From a virus, in the IMG/VR virus record IMGVR_UViG_3300028563_000334, positions 1 to 47,403 of that record: a DNA stretch of 47,403 nt; one strand, given 5' to 3'. The stretch's first letter is position 1. Each line of letters begins with the position of its first letter. The notes under the pieces are model-generated. The model ran no database searches and was not told the DNA's origin. It saw only the letters and a program-made list of their open reading frames with translations. This document shows positions 1 to 8,673 of the stretch, piece after piece. The translations under genes were made by a program, and so were the position numbers.

Positions 1-1346
1 TTTTCACTAAATATTTTACTTATTCCATTTTTTAAATCTGGAATATTATTAAACATCTTAGTTAAAAACATTAATGTAGAAACTTTATCATATAAAGCCA
101 TGTATCCGCCATTTTCTTCATAATTTAGCATTCCTTTATTAATAATATCATTTTTATATTTATCAATTTCGATATTCCAATATTCAATAAGTTTGTCAAT
201 ATTTTTAAAATCTCCAATCATTTCATTTAATGATATTCCAATATCAGATCCTTTAATTGTTGCTTTCTTATGTTTTAAAAGATAATAGAAGAATAGTTTA
301 ACTAATGGAGCTGTTGTTCTACATAATACAAAATCACCTGAATTTGCCTCTTCTAAGACGTTTCCTTCACGTACAATACCATCAGGAGCATTTGGCATTG
401 CATTTATACCAGGAACTATTTTTTGAGCTTCATTAACTATATTTTTAGCACACCTAAATGTTGTTGATAATGGTAATATTTTGGTGTTTGGGAATTTTTT
501 GAACCAATTAAAGGAGTTTTCATCAGCTCCAGCGAAATTATAAATTGCCTGGAAAGGATCTCCAACAATAGCAAGCCTTCCAGTAGTTTTTAATGTTTTT
601 CTATCTTTCTTAATAATCTTCTCTACTATCCTTTCTTGACATCTAGAAAAATCCTGTGCTTCATCTATTATTACAAAATCATATTGAAACATCCATATTT
701 TAGGATCAACAGCAGGTTTAAAAACCATATCAACATAATCATATGTTTTATTATCATTCATACATGTTTCTAAAACTGATAATATTCTTTTAATATCTTT
801 AGTTTCATTATATTTAAATTCATACTTATCGCAAATATATTGAACTGATTTAATATCCATTGCTAATGATAATCTGCAAAGATCAACAGCTTTTTTTATT
901 GTATCAGTATATTTACTATGTTCATTAGTATAATTTTTAAGCTCTTCTTCTAATTTCCAGTTATGTTTCTTTTTACTAATAATTTTATCAATTTTAAATT
1001 CATCAAATTCAATATCTTTATATTTTCTTTTTAACGAACTTAAGCCCAACCCATAGGTTGTGAAACAATAAACATATTCAGGTAATTTGGTTTTAAGCTC
1101 TTCTTGAATATGCTTATTAAATGCTAAGAATATTATTGATTTATCTTTTGGAATATAATCAATTGATTTAACAATAGTTGTAGTTTTTGCGCAACCGGCA
1201 AAAGCTTGTATTAATAAATTTTCACTATCATTTTGAATTGAATTAAATATATCTAATTGTTCTTGAGTATGAACAATATTATTTGACTTAGTATTATTAT
1301 CAGAAACATAATTTATTAATTCCTCATCAGTATTTTTATTAGGCAT
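1..1346 (-). CDS. UvrD-like superfamily 1 DNA helicase, C-terminus cut by window edge
   Basis: I translated the minus strand from an ATG at 1346; the frame stays open to base 1, giving 448 residues without a stop, so the C-terminus lies outside the window. A Walker A-like loop AFAGCAKTTT sits at residues 48-57, followed by the Walker B box IIDEAQD, motif III-like VGDPFQAIYNFAGAD and motif IV-like TTFRC. This order is typical of UvrD/Rep/Dda-type ATP-driven 3'-5' or 5'-3' helicases used in phage replication or recombination. The usual Gly of GKT in Walker A is Ala here. It lies 18 bases downstream of the formylglutamate amidohydrolase-like gene on the same strand, so probably co-transcribed. 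Family assignment is firm; polarity and exact role are not known. Confidence 0.9.
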   Translation of the reverse strand, partial: MPNKNTDEELINYVSDNNTKSNNIVHTQEQLDIFNSIQNDSENLLIQAFAGCAKTTTIVKSIDYIPKDKSIIFLAFNKHIQEELKTKLPEYVYCFTTYGLGLSSLKRKYKDIEFDEFKIDKIISKKKHNWKLEEELKNYTNEHSKYTDTIKKAVDLCRLSLAMDIKSVQYICDKYEFKYNETKDIKRILSVLETCMNDNKTYDYVDMVFKPAVDPKIWMFQYDFVIIDEAQDFSRCQERIVEKIIKKDRKTLKTTGRLAIVGDPFQAIYNFAGADENSFNWFKKFPNTKILPLSTTFRCAKNIVNEAQKIVPGINAMPNAPDGIVREGNVLEEANSGDFVLCRTTAPLVKLFFYYLLKHKKATIKGSDIGISLNEMIGDFKNIDKLIEYWNIEIDKYKNDIINKGMLNYEENGGYMALYDKVSTLMFLTKMFNNIPDLKNGISKIFSE

Positions 1347-1364
1347 ATTATATATTTTAACAGA

Positions 1365-2117
1365 TTAATTAATTAAACTTAATGTAAGTTCATTTATTAT
1401 ATTTTTAATATTTTCAAAGTTATTATTTTTTTCAATAGTATTTTCATTCATATATAACTTTTTATTTATTTCAATCATTATTGAATCTACATTATATTTG
1501 AGTTTATATTGATCTGTCATAATAGAGCCAGAGAATGGATTATTAAATCCAATACTATAGCCTTTCTCAATAAAAAATTCTCTAACATAATTTAATGTTG
1601 TATTAAATCTATTAGAAATATTATCATTAAAACCAATGCATATATCAGGTCTATTTAAATCTTTATTAAGATCCATTGATAATGGTATTGAATTAAAACT
1701 ATGACAATCAATTATTAAGCAATTATTATATTTTTCTAATAACAATTTTATTTTATTATTAAATTCAATATAATAATTATCATATATATTTTTTATTTTA
1801 TTAAAATCAATTTCACTTTCATTTCTTATTTTATTTCCATTACAAGTATTTTTATATATTACACCATGACCAAATTTTGACATTATTTCTAATTCATCAT
1901 TCCAATATCTTTCAACATCACAGTAAAATCTACTATAATTATGTATTTGAGATAATATATTTACATTATTTGAAATGTCAAATATTTCATCAATATAATG
2001 ATCTGTTAATATTTCTATTTCAGATAGTAGTTCAATATCGTTATAATATTCATTATAATCAAGTATAAATTTACTTGAATGTGGAATATTTAATAATATG
2101 GAATTATTTTTAAACAT
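1365..2117 (-). CDS. N-formylglutamate amidohydrolase-like protein
   Basis: The 250-residue protein matches the N-formylglutamate amidohydrolase (FGase, HutG-like) pattern: IPHSS at residues 11-15, an SRFYCDVER segment at 62-70 where the family has SRxxxDxNR, GHGVIY at 83-88, and the IDCHSF box at 136-141 that carries metal or catalytic residues. Near the C-terminus SIMIEIN matches the family's final Glu strand. Known FGases hydrolyse N-formylglutamate to formate and glutamate, or related amides; the substrate of phage copies is not established. The start overlaps the end of the upstream 244-residue gene by 8 bases, implying translational coupling. Family likely, enzymatic role inferred. Confidence 0.75.
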   Translation of the reverse strand: MFKNNSILLNIPHSSKFILDYNEYYNDIELLSEIEILTDHYIDEIFDISNNVNILSQIHNYSRFYCDVERYWNDELEIMSKFGHGVIYKNTCNGNKIRNESEIDFNKIKNIYDNYYIEFNNKIKLLLEKYNNCLIIDCHSFNSIPLSMDLNKDLNRPDICIGFNDNISNRFNTTLNYVREFFIEKGYSIGFNNPFSGSIMTDQYKLKYNVDSIMIEINKKLYMNENTIEKNNNFENIKNIINELTLSLIN

Positions 2118-2844
2118 GTTGACGATAAATAATATCTGGTTTACCTTCTTTATATCTATTTACAACAGATTTTAATTCATCAGGAAATTCATCAAACGAT
2201 TTATATTTTTTCAATTCTTCAGCATATATTGATGTTTGTGGATTATATGGGTCTATAGGTTCATATTTCCATCCGGCAGGTGCATAATCATCATTCCATT
2301 CGTCATGACTAACAACTTTAAAACCAAGACTATTATAAAAACTACTTAAAAACCCATCAAAATGATCTAGCTTTTTACCGCCATTCTTTATTGCTGCTTT
2401 TATTAATTCTTTTCCAATACCACCAATACCAGTATTATTATGAACTGAAACAATATCTCCATCATTCTTAACAGCAAATCCGGCATTATAACCCTTAACC
2501 TTAAAGGTTTTCATTCTACTTAAATCTTCGTCACTATATGGAGTTAGAAATTCAGCTCTATTTCCAGATTTCATCGAATTGACAAATTCTTTGTTATTAT
2601 TTATATCAAAATCATTATTATTTAATTTATTTATAACATCTTCCTTACTTACAGAAGATGTTATAAATTCATCTAGCGGTTCTATCAAAGACAACATTTC
2701 AAACAGCCTTTGATTATATCTATTTATTTCATGTTCATTCATGAAACTTTCCATAAGTAGCTTTTGATCATTTCTTTGGCCATATTCTACTAGATATTTA
2801 AATTTTAATTTTGATGACTTACTCAAATGTTTATTATTATTCAT
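2110..2844 (-). CDS. hypothetical protein with a possible GNAT-like fold
   Basis: The 244-residue protein has no strong signature. Residues about 110-175 read as a strand (AGFAVKNDGDIVSVHNN), a glycine-rich turn GIGGIGKELIKAA, then HFDGFLSSFYNSLGFKVV. This order resembles the acetyl-CoA-binding turn and the final 'FYxxLGF' strand of GNAT N-acetyltransferases. The N-terminal 100 residues are charged and helical, without motif. It is the first gene of a unit that runs into the FGase-like gene (8-base overlap). I regard acetyltransferase as a hypothesis only; a structural or regulatory phage protein with a degenerate GNAT fold is equally possible. Confidence 0.5.
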   Translation of the reverse strand: MNNNKHLSKSSKLKFKYLVEYGQRNDQKLLMESFMNEHEINRYNQRLFEMLSLIEPLDEFITSSVSKEDVINKLNNNDFDINNNKEFVNSMKSGNRAEFLTPYSDEDLSRMKTFKVKGYNAGFAVKNDGDIVSVHNNTGIGGIGKELIKAAIKNGGKKLDHFDGFLSSFYNSLGFKVVSHDEWNDDYAPAGWKYEPIDPYNPQTSIYAEELKKYKSFDEFPDELKSVVNRYKEGKPDIIYRQHV

Positions 2845-2881
2845 ATTACTATATTTAATTTAAATACTATACGAAAAATTT

Positions 2882-4519
2882 TCATATAATGTTACAACTA
2901 AAACAATATTTTTTAATATTTGAATGTAATAATTTATTTACTACAACAAAATTATTATTACTAACATCATTTATTGTAGCTCGGTATCTGAGTCCCGACG
3001 TTTTCACTTTATTGAAAATATCACGCCAATTATTGTTATGATCTTTTAAAAATGAAACATCCCTCAACTCATTGAGTCTACTCATGGTGTTCATTATAGT
3101 GCCAATATTAATTGATGGATAAAAACTATTATTTTTAATGAATTTAAATATACCTCTTCTTCCTATTTCAATACTTGCATTTACTGGATCAATATAATTA
3201 TAATTTAAATTTCCAATGAATGAGGTATAAACTGGATTTATTTCTATTTTAATAATACCTAACTTGTTACAATATTTATTAATTAATTTACTAGATAATT
3301 CTCTATACCAAACATTATTTACTTTTCTATTACCTGTTTTATTATCTAAATTATTACTTTTAGATATATCATTTAAATCTTCTAAAACTAAATAACCACA
3401 ATTATAATATTTAAATATTTCGAATATATCTTTCCAAATATGATTTATTCCATGTTTTCTTTTATTATTAAAATGAGTTCGGTCAATATTTAATAATGTT
3501 CTTGGTAGTTTTAAATTATTATTAGTTAAATCATAGCAAAAAGTATGTATTATTTTAATATCACTATCATTAATTTTATCAATTATTGAACATCCAATAT
3601 AATCAGGGTTAGTGTCTATACTTAAATATCTATAACTTAATTTATTATATAATTTTTTTTGTCTTAATTCTTCATAATATTTATTATAAACTGATTTAAT
3701 TAATTCAGTTTTAGTTTCTTTATTTATGTGCTCTTTCTTAATAATTTCTACTTCTTTTTTTCTTTCAATAAAGTTTAAATTATAATCATTAAATTTTTCA
3801 TCATCAAAAATAATAAAAATATGATCTTTCGATAATTGAATAGTAATAGCTATTTCTTTATTATTTATTAGTTCCTGTAGTTTGTATAATTCCTTATGAT
3901 AATTTTTATAATCATATAATTCAATATTAATCTTAATATTCTTATTAGGTTTATAAACAATATTATTATTTAAAAAATCAAATTTGAAAAATCTATTACC
4001 GCTTTGATTCGCTTCACCTAAATAATAGACGGGCAATATTCTATTGTTAGAATATTCGTTTTTCTTTTTTAAAATTTTATCTTTATTATTTAGTTTATCA
4101 TTATTTAAATAAGATATTTCAGATAATATTTTTTTACTTCCAAACACAATATCATAAGATAAGCTTTTATTCTTATAACTTAGTTTTTTATTTAACTTAA
4201 ATATTTTTCTTGTTATCTTTTTAGTTCTTTTCTTAGATTTAAAGCATAATATTTCTTTTTTAATGTCTAATATTGATTGTTCTAAATTCTTTTTAATAGT
4301 TAAAGTTTGTTTATATTTTGTTTGAACTTCATTAATTAATGATCTTAATTCAATATCAGTTAAGTAAAAATTACACTTTAGATATTTAAAATATTCAACA
4401 ATTTTTATCTTATCAATATTTTTCCATAACTTCCTAAATGCATAAGAATAATTATTCTGTTTATTTATAACATAATTAACATCACTTATTTCTTTTATTT
4501 TTAACTTAATTGTTTTCAT
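2882..4519 (-). CDS. TnpB-related RuvC-fold nuclease, 545 residues
   Basis: I chose the ATG at 4519; an in-frame TTG six bases upstream would add two residues. The C-terminal half carries three RuvC-like acidic motifs: SIDTNPDYIGCSII (Asp 302), LVLEDLND (Glu 380) and DPVNASIEIGRRG (Asp 444), with INPVYTSFIGNL just before the last. This order is that of TnpB/Cas12-type nucleases, and the sequence fits the divergent TnpB-related family found in phages and Firmicutes. The TnpB zinc ribbon (two CxxC) between motifs II and III is missing; one CFSC occurs at the extreme C-terminus. No TnpA gene is nearby. A good host-type promoter lies upstream at 4552-4583. RNA guidance is an inference; it could also act as a homing nuclease. 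Confidence 0.8.
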   Translation of the reverse strand: MKTIKLKIKEISDVNYVINKQNNYSYAFRKLWKNIDKIKIVEYFKYLKCNFYLTDIELRSLINEVQTKYKQTLTIKKNLEQSILDIKKEILCFKSKKRTKKITRKIFKLNKKLSYKNKSLSYDIVFGSKKILSEISYLNNDKLNNKDKILKKKNEYSNNRILPVYYLGEANQSGNRFFKFDFLNNNIVYKPNKNIKINIELYDYKNYHKELYKLQELINNKEIAITIQLSKDHIFIIFDDEKFNDYNLNFIERKKEVEIIKKEHINKETKTELIKSVYNKYYEELRQKKLYNKLSYRYLSIDTNPDYIGCSIIDKINDSDIKIIHTFCYDLTNNNLKLPRTLLNIDRTHFNNKRKHGINHIWKDIFEIFKYYNCGYLVLEDLNDISKSNNLDNKTGNRKVNNVWYRELSSKLINKYCNKLGIIKIEINPVYTSFIGNLNYNYIDPVNASIEIGRRGIFKFIKNNSFYPSINIGTIMNTMSRLNELRDVSFLKDHNNNWRDIFNKVKTSGLRYRATINDVSNNNFVVVNKLLHSNIKKYCFSCNII

Positions 4520-4551
4520 CAACAATAAATTATAATTTTAGTATTAAACCA

Positions 4552-4583
4552 CAAAGATAAATCAAATATTCTTAATAACCAAA
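4552..4583 (-). promoter_or_regulatory. Bacteroidota-type promoter for the TnpB-related gene
   Basis: On the minus strand TTTG (4583-4580) is followed after 20 bases by TATCTTTG (4559-4552). This fits the -33/-7 consensus TTTG-N19/21-TAnnTTTG known for the primary sigma factor of Bacteroidota. The -7 box ends about 30 bases before the ATG at 4519. Confidence 0.7.
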
Positions 4584-4588
4584 TTTTT

Positions 4589-4598
4589 AGTATTTATA
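4589..4598 (+). promoter_or_regulatory. putative phage late promoter motif, neck operon
   Basis: AGTATTTATA, 16 bases before the ATG at 4615. The surrounding TTTTTAGTATTTATAT is repeated almost exactly in front of the tail sheath gene at 26776-26791. It is one of at least thirteen copies upstream of transcription units in this window. Confidence 0.5.
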
Positions 4599-4614
4599 TT
4601 AAAATATTAATATA

Positions 4615-5733
4615 ATGTCATTAATATCCAAGCAAGATAGAGATAAATTATTTCAATTTGTTAAACATGAATTGGGGTATCCGCTTAGACCATTTGAAAT
4701 TAAAGAAGAAATGATGCTATCATATCTTGAAATGGTAATAGAAGATTATTCTTCATATATGAACGAATGGCTTACTAGAAATCAATGGATAAACTTAGAA
4801 GGTCAAGATAGAGAAAATACTGATTTTATTTATGCTTTTACAACAAAGACTAATGATTATATGAATTCATTTACTTATTCATATTCTAAACAAATTGGTA
4901 TGGGTACTAATGCTCCCGCTGCTAAAGGTTGGGAACTAAAAAGAGATTATATTACAGTTGTTGCAGATACACAACATTATATTATACCTAAAGGACGAGA
5001 AGTAAATGATTTATTATGGGAAACTCCTCCACAAATAGGTACTGGTTTTGTTGATCCATTTGCAACAAGTGCATTATCTCCAGGAACTTTTGGATGGTCT
5101 TATTTTGGCCGTCCTGCAATGTATATGCAGCCAACATATAGTACTTTACTAGCTGCTCAAGATTTTCGAATGAAACAGAGAGTAATGCAATCATTATTAA
5201 CATATAAAATTACTGGACTTGAAACAGGTGAAAAAGTATTACATTTATATCCTATCCCAGGAAGTAGAAATGAAATAGGTACTGCATGGGTAAAACATTT
5301 TGAAGGTTCAAAAGTATGGTATTGGTATTATGATGTTAATAAAGGAGGTAAAAAAAGATGTCAAAAAGATAATCCTGATGTAGTTGTACTTCCATCAGAT
5401 CCTATACTGGAAGTATTAAAATGGGATAAATTAAATAGTGTTGCTAAACAAATGATTCGTGATTTGCTTATCGCAAAGGTTAAGATAACAATTGGAGGTA
5501 TTAGAGGATTTTATACTGGAGATGTTAGTGCTTCTGAAAAAGTTCTTACAATGGATTATAGACATTTACTTGATGAAGGTAAGGAACTTAAAGAAGCTAC
5601 ATTAACAAGATTAACTGAAATGCTTGATAAATTAAATCAGGTTAATTTAACAGGCGAAAGAGCTACTATTGCACAAAATCTTAATAATAATTTACAATTC
5701 CAACCCTTTAAGAAGCCAATAACACATTTTTAA
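4615..5733 (+). CDS. neck/head-tail connector protein, T4 gp13-like
   Basis: The 372-residue protein opens the plus-strand neck module and is followed after one base by the next gene. The N-terminus is helical (FELKEEM..YLEMVIEDY type pattern) and rich in Trp and Tyr, and the middle has a long Gly/Pro/Phe-rich insertion (about residues 140-185) before a conserved-looking LHLYPIPGS strand. Size, position before a gp14-like protein, and composition fit the neck or head-completion proteins of T4-like phages, which bind the portal and receive the finished tail. I cannot show residue-level homology to T4 gp13, so this is a call by family resemblance and context. The start follows a late-type motif by 16 bases. 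Confidence 0.55.
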   Translation: MSLISKQDRDKLFQFVKHELGYPLRPFEIKEEMMLSYLEMVIEDYSSYMNEWLTRNQWINLEGQDRENTDFIYAFTTKTNDYMNSFTYSYSKQIGMGTNAPAAKGWELKRDYITVVADTQHYIIPKGREVNDLLWETPPQIGTGFVDPFATSALSPGTFGWSYFGRPAMYMQPTYSTLLAAQDFRMKQRVMQSLLTYKITGLETGEKVLHLYPIPGSRNEIGTAWVKHFEGSKVWYWYYDVNKGGKKRCQKDNPDVVVLPSDPILEVLKWDKLNSVAKQMIRDLLIAKVKITIGGIRGFYTGDVSASEKVLTMDYRHLLDEGKELKEATLTRLTEMLDKLNQVNLTGERATIAQNLNNNLQFQPFKKPITHF

Positions 5734-5734
5734 T

Positions 5735-6190
5735 ATGCATAATAAATTAAAAAAACTTAGAAATAGATTATTTGAAAACATTATTTATCTTAATAAAAAA
5801 GATAAAATTAAAGAAGGTGTAGAAAGATTAACAAGTGATGATGGAGATATACACTATTTTAGAGATGATAGTGCAATTACTTATGCTTTTGGGTATATAA
5901 ACAATGATTTAATATTATCTAAGAATCATGGTACACATGGTGAAGCAGTAATGCAATATTTAGATATGAAGAGTAATGAGATTGATTATACGATGTTTGA
6001 TAAAGTTATAAAAACATTAAAGTATGAAGGAAGATTATGGTTAAATTTTGATACTATATCATTTAGAGATCAATATATACCAAATAATATAATTAATCAA
6101 GTAGAACAAGATCTTAAAAAATATTTCCCGAATAAAGATTTTACTAAATTTAATATAGATATTAAAAAATATCAATCAATATATGCCTAA
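5735..6190 (+). CDS. hypothetical protein between neck genes
   Basis: A 151-residue, Lys/Asp-rich soluble protein with no motif I recognise. It starts two bases after the stop of the neck gene and overlaps the gp14-like gene by 8 bases, so it is translated as part of the neck operon. It contains NHGTHGEAVMQYLDM near residue 70 and ends in a helical, charged segment. In other T4-like phages no gene separates the two neck genes, so this may be an inserted accessory gene, or a lineage-specific structural partner. Confidence 0.7.
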   Translation: MHNKLKKLRNRLFENIIYLNKKDKIKEGVERLTSDDGDIHYFRDDSAITYAFGYINNDLILSKNHGTHGEAVMQYLDMKSNEIDYTMFDKVIKTLKYEGRLWLNFDTISFRDQYIPNNIINQVEQDLKKYFPNKDFTKFNIDIKKYQSIYA

Positions 6191-6740
6191 ATTAAAAAAA
6201 ATAAAAAATCAATATATTGATCCAAATGAACATAGATATGGTTTATTTATGTCAGATGAATCGTTTGATCTTGATATATTATATGGCAGAACTTGGTTAG
6301 TATCTGATAATGTTCAAGAAGTATATATTCATAAGATTAATATTATTGAAACTAAATCTCATAGTTTATATGGTCAAACTAAAGCAACTAATAAGAAATT
6401 TTTTGCTCCAGTTAAAATATCTGCTTTTGTTAATGTAGGTGCCAATCAACAAAGTAATTATGCCGACGAAAAAAATGGTATTCCAAGAAATGATACTGGT
6501 AATATTACTTTAAATATTTATCTTAAAGAATTAGAAGAAAAAAATTTAGTTATTGATAGAGGTGATATTATTCAATATAATATATCTGGAGAAAAGAATA
6601 GATATTATGAAGTTGACAATGCTATGAATGTTACTGATAGTACTGAGAATACAAGAGGCGGATTTCGCACAGTACTAAAGAAGGTGACAGGAGTACCCAT
6701 AAAAGAAGACTTAATACCTTTTCTTAAAGAAACTAATTAA
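6183..6740 (+). CDS. neck protein, T4 gp14-like
   Basis: A 185-residue beta-rich protein. The segment HSLYGQTKATNKKF followed by strands (FAPVKISAFVNV), then ERGDII-like VIDRGDIIQYN and RYYEVDNA, matches the layout of gp14 neck proteins: a 'xxYGE/Q' motif, a central strand pair, and an 'eGDfi.y....YeI' strand. gp14 forms the second ring of the T4 neck, sealing the head and attaching the tail. It is the last gene of the plus-strand neck operon and is followed by a strong hairpin terminator at 6798-6834. Assignment rests on pattern and position. Confidence 0.55.
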   Translation: MPKLKKIKNQYIDPNEHRYGLFMSDESFDLDILYGRTWLVSDNVQEVYIHKINIIETKSHSLYGQTKATNKKFFAPVKISAFVNVGANQQSNYADEKNGIPRNDTGNITLNIYLKELEEKNLVIDRGDIIQYNISGEKNRYYEVDNAMNVTDSTENTRGGFRTVLKKVTGVPIKEDLIPFLKETN

Positions 6741-6797
6741 ACATTATATTTAAAATTAACACAATAAACTAAATTTCATACAGCATAATAAACTAAA

Positions 6798-6834
6798 AAA
6801 TGCACAATAAATTATATTAGTTTATTGTGCATTT
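6798..6834. terminator. bidirectional intrinsic terminator
   Basis: A perfect 14-base-pair stem (6798-6811 with 6821-6834) closes a 9-base loop. It lies between the convergent gp14-like gene and the 96-residue membrane protein gene. Being flanked by A on the left arm and T on the right arm, it can stop transcription from both sides. Three near-copies of ATAATAAACTAAA-like sequence precede or form part of it. Confidence 0.8.
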
Positions 6835-6850
6835 CTACTTTATTGCTTTA

Positions 6851-7141
6851 TTAAGCAACAGGCTTGTCAGGTGGCGTAGTTGGCTCAGCACTTGCTGCTG
6901 TAGAATTAGCTGTAGTAACTTTACTAACTTTAGCAAGTTTATCTTCTAATGTTTTAATTTTCTTAAGAAGATCTTCAACTTTTACATCCACTTTTTTTAC
7001 TAAAGATGTTTCAACATCTTTTACTTTAGATTCTAACCCTGTAACAAGAGTTTTTAATTTACCATGTTTAATAAACACATAAGCTTCATATGCAACAAAT
7101 GCAAGAGCTTCTACTAATAATACCACTAAAACAGTGCCCAT
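6851..7141 (-). CDS. small membrane-anchored coiled-coil protein
   Basis: The 96-residue protein has one N-terminal membrane segment (residues 2-24, VLVVLLVEALAFVAYEAYVF), then a Lys-rich heptad-like region (about 28-75) that should form a coiled coil, then an Ala/Thr/Pro-rich tail. Its composition and codons (more GC-rich Ala and Val codons) differ from its neighbours. It could be a spanin-like, holin-like or superinfection-exclusion factor, but no family can be named. It stands alone between a terminator and an 83-base AT-rich leader. Confidence 0.7.
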   Translation of the reverse strand: MGTVLVVLLVEALAFVAYEAYVFIKHGKLKTLVTGLESKVKDVETSLVKKVDVKVEDLLKKIKTLEDKLAKVSKVTTANSTAASAEPTTPPDKPVA

Positions 7142-7224
7142 AATTTTTTTTAAATTTTTTTAATTATTATATATAATTTATAAGTTATAAATATAACATA
7201 TATTTTTCATATATGCAAGGAATT

Positions 7225-7461
7225 TTATTCTTCCTTTTTAAAATATCTTTCTCGTAATTTTTTAAGTTCATTAATTATTACATCATGGTGCTCTTTCGGA
7301 ATTATATCTAAACTATCACCATAGGTTAAATACATATCCAAAGTGAAGTCTATGAACTCTTTTTCCTTTTTTGATAAATATGTTGCTTTCCTTGCTACAT
7401 AATAAATTATATAACAAAGAGAGCAACAAAGAATAAGTAATAATATTATTATACATATCAT
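7225..7461 (-). CDS. small membrane protein, hypothetical
   Basis: A 78-residue protein with a hydrophobic, Cys-containing N-terminal segment (residues 2-22) followed by a charged helical region ending KKEE. The start ATG overlaps the stop of the DHFR gene (ATGA at 7461-7458), so it is translationally coupled to folA. No function can be assigned. Confidence 0.65.
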   Translation of the reverse strand: MICIIILLLILCCSLCYIIYYVARKATYLSKKEKEFIDFTLDMYLTYGDSLDIIPKEHHDVIINELKKLRERYFKKEE

Positions 7462-7940
7462 TTTCTACTTAATTCAATAAACTTTATAGTAATATTATCT
7501 TTTGTTAATATTTGTTCATGATTCAACATATTCCAATCATCAATATTAAAATGATGAAAAAATTTATCACAATCATACTTATGAAAGATTTTTGTTAAAT
7601 ATATTTTATCAACAATATTTATTGTTTTATTATATAATGATGTTCCTCCAGCAATAAAAATTTCATCATCATTTTTATAATCGCAAAAAAATTCATCAAT
7701 ATTATTATAAATATTATCACCCTTAAGGGTGTTACTTAATACACAAATATTTCTATTTGGTAACATTTTACCATTAGTTAATTTATATATTGAGTCAAAT
7801 GTATTTCTTCCAATCAATATTGTTTTATTCCAAGTTTTTTCTTTAAAAAATTTTAAATCTTCAGATATATACCACGGCAATTGATTATTTAAACCAATGC
7901 CGTGATTAATATCCATTGCAACAATAATGCTTTTTATCAT
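7458..7940 (-). CDS. folA: dihydrofolate reductase
   Basis: DHFR reduces dihydrofolate to tetrahydrofolate with NADPH, replacing the folate oxidised by thymidylate synthase. The protein shows the family landmarks: SIIVAMDINHGIGLNNQLPW at the start (Met20-loop Trp and active-site region), LKFFKEKT with the acidic residue just before (SED), ILIGRNTFDSI (the GRxT motif) and IFIAGGTSLY (the GG NADPH turn). I chose the ATG at 7940 because it gives a standard N-terminus of 160 residues and starts two bases after the upstream endonuclease stop; an in-frame ATG at 7973 would overlap that gene. With thyA and dut it forms a dTMP-supply module. Confidence 0.93.
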   Translation of the reverse strand: MIKSIIVAMDINHGIGLNNQLPWYISEDLKFFKEKTWNKTILIGRNTFDSIYKLTNGKMLPNRNICVLSNTLKGDNIYNNIDEFFCDYKNDDEIFIAGGTSLYNKTINIVDKIYLTKIFHKYDCDKFFHHFNIDDWNMLNHEQILTKDNITIKFIELSRK

Positions 7941-7941
7941 A

Positions 7942-8673
7942 TTAAATATATTTATAATTTTTAAATTTTTCATTTTTTGACTTCAGTCTCCAACTTATTG
8001 TTGGGATGGGTATGCCAAGTTTAATGGATGCATCGCCAAGCGAAAAATATTCTACATCATCAATAGTAAATCGTATATTTTGATTACCAATATATTTACC
8101 TTTTCGTTCTTCAGACATTATTTTCTTGAATTCTTCACTGTGTTTTTTATTATAAAATGGATTATTATTTAAACTTCTAGGTCTACATTTATTACAATGT
8201 TTAGAATTAGACTTAATCTGTTTACCACATACACAATAATTATATGAACAGCCATTTTTCCAATTAGGGTTATTTTCCATTGGCCTTGAATATTTTAATT
8301 TTCTTTCTGTATCACTCATTTTTTCAATAGTATTATTGAGTGTTTGTTTTATATTTGAAATAATAGTATTCCTATTAGGATTATTCGTTAAATTATCACC
8401 GCCACTCGCATTCATGCCAATGTTATATTCAGGCTTTAAATTTAAATATTTTTGTTCTAACGCTAATAACATCTCAATACTACATTCTTCAAGAATATTA
8501 AATGAAAAATTTTCTTCGCCATATTTATTCCATGCTCTTTGTAAGATTATATTTTCATGTTCATTATGTCTTAAACCATATTTATGTCTTCTCCATCTTC
8601 TTTTAATATCTTTAGCTGAACCAACATACGATTTACCGTTAATATTATTTTTTATCTCATATATTCCACTCAT
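7942..8673 (-). CDS. GIY-YIG homing endonuclease with NUMOD modules
   Basis: The 243-residue protein begins with the GIY-YIG nuclease core: GIYEI at 3-7, SYVGS at 15-19, an Arg-rich helix (KRRWRRH) and the Glu-bearing ALEQKYL helix. A Cys cluster (CVCG...CNKC, about 147-165) suggests a zinc finger. Then follow a NUMOD3-like NNPFYNKKHSEEFKK and a C-terminal NUMOD1-like helix-turn-helix (SLGDASIKLGIPIPTISWRL). Such genes are free-standing homing endonucleases, cutting a homologous phage lacking the gene. It sits between thyA and folA, which recalls I-TevI inside the T4 td gene, but both neighbours here are intact, so it is not in an intron. Confidence 0.93.
   Translation of the reverse strand: MSGIYEIKNNINGKSYVGSAKDIKRRWRRHKYGLRHNEHENIILQRAWNKYGEENFSFNILEECSIEMLLALEQKYLNLKPEYNIGMNASGGDNLTNNPNRNTIISNIKQTLNNTIEKMSDTERKLKYSRPMENNPNWKNGCSYNYCVCGKQIKSNSKHCNKCRPRSLNNNPFYNKKHSEEFKKIMSEERKGKYIGNQNIRFTIDDVEYFSLGDASIKLGIPIPTISWRLKSKNEKFKNYKYI

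Noticed and set aside
2581-2660. TATTTATA motifs inside genes
   Set aside because: Several occur in coding sequence because of the AT bias; I kept only copies with the A(C/G) prefix (or one mismatch) close upstream of a start and in the right orientation.
6864-7082. 72-codon plus-strand frame
   Set aside because: Complement of the Lys/Val-rich coiled-coil gene; no start context or family.
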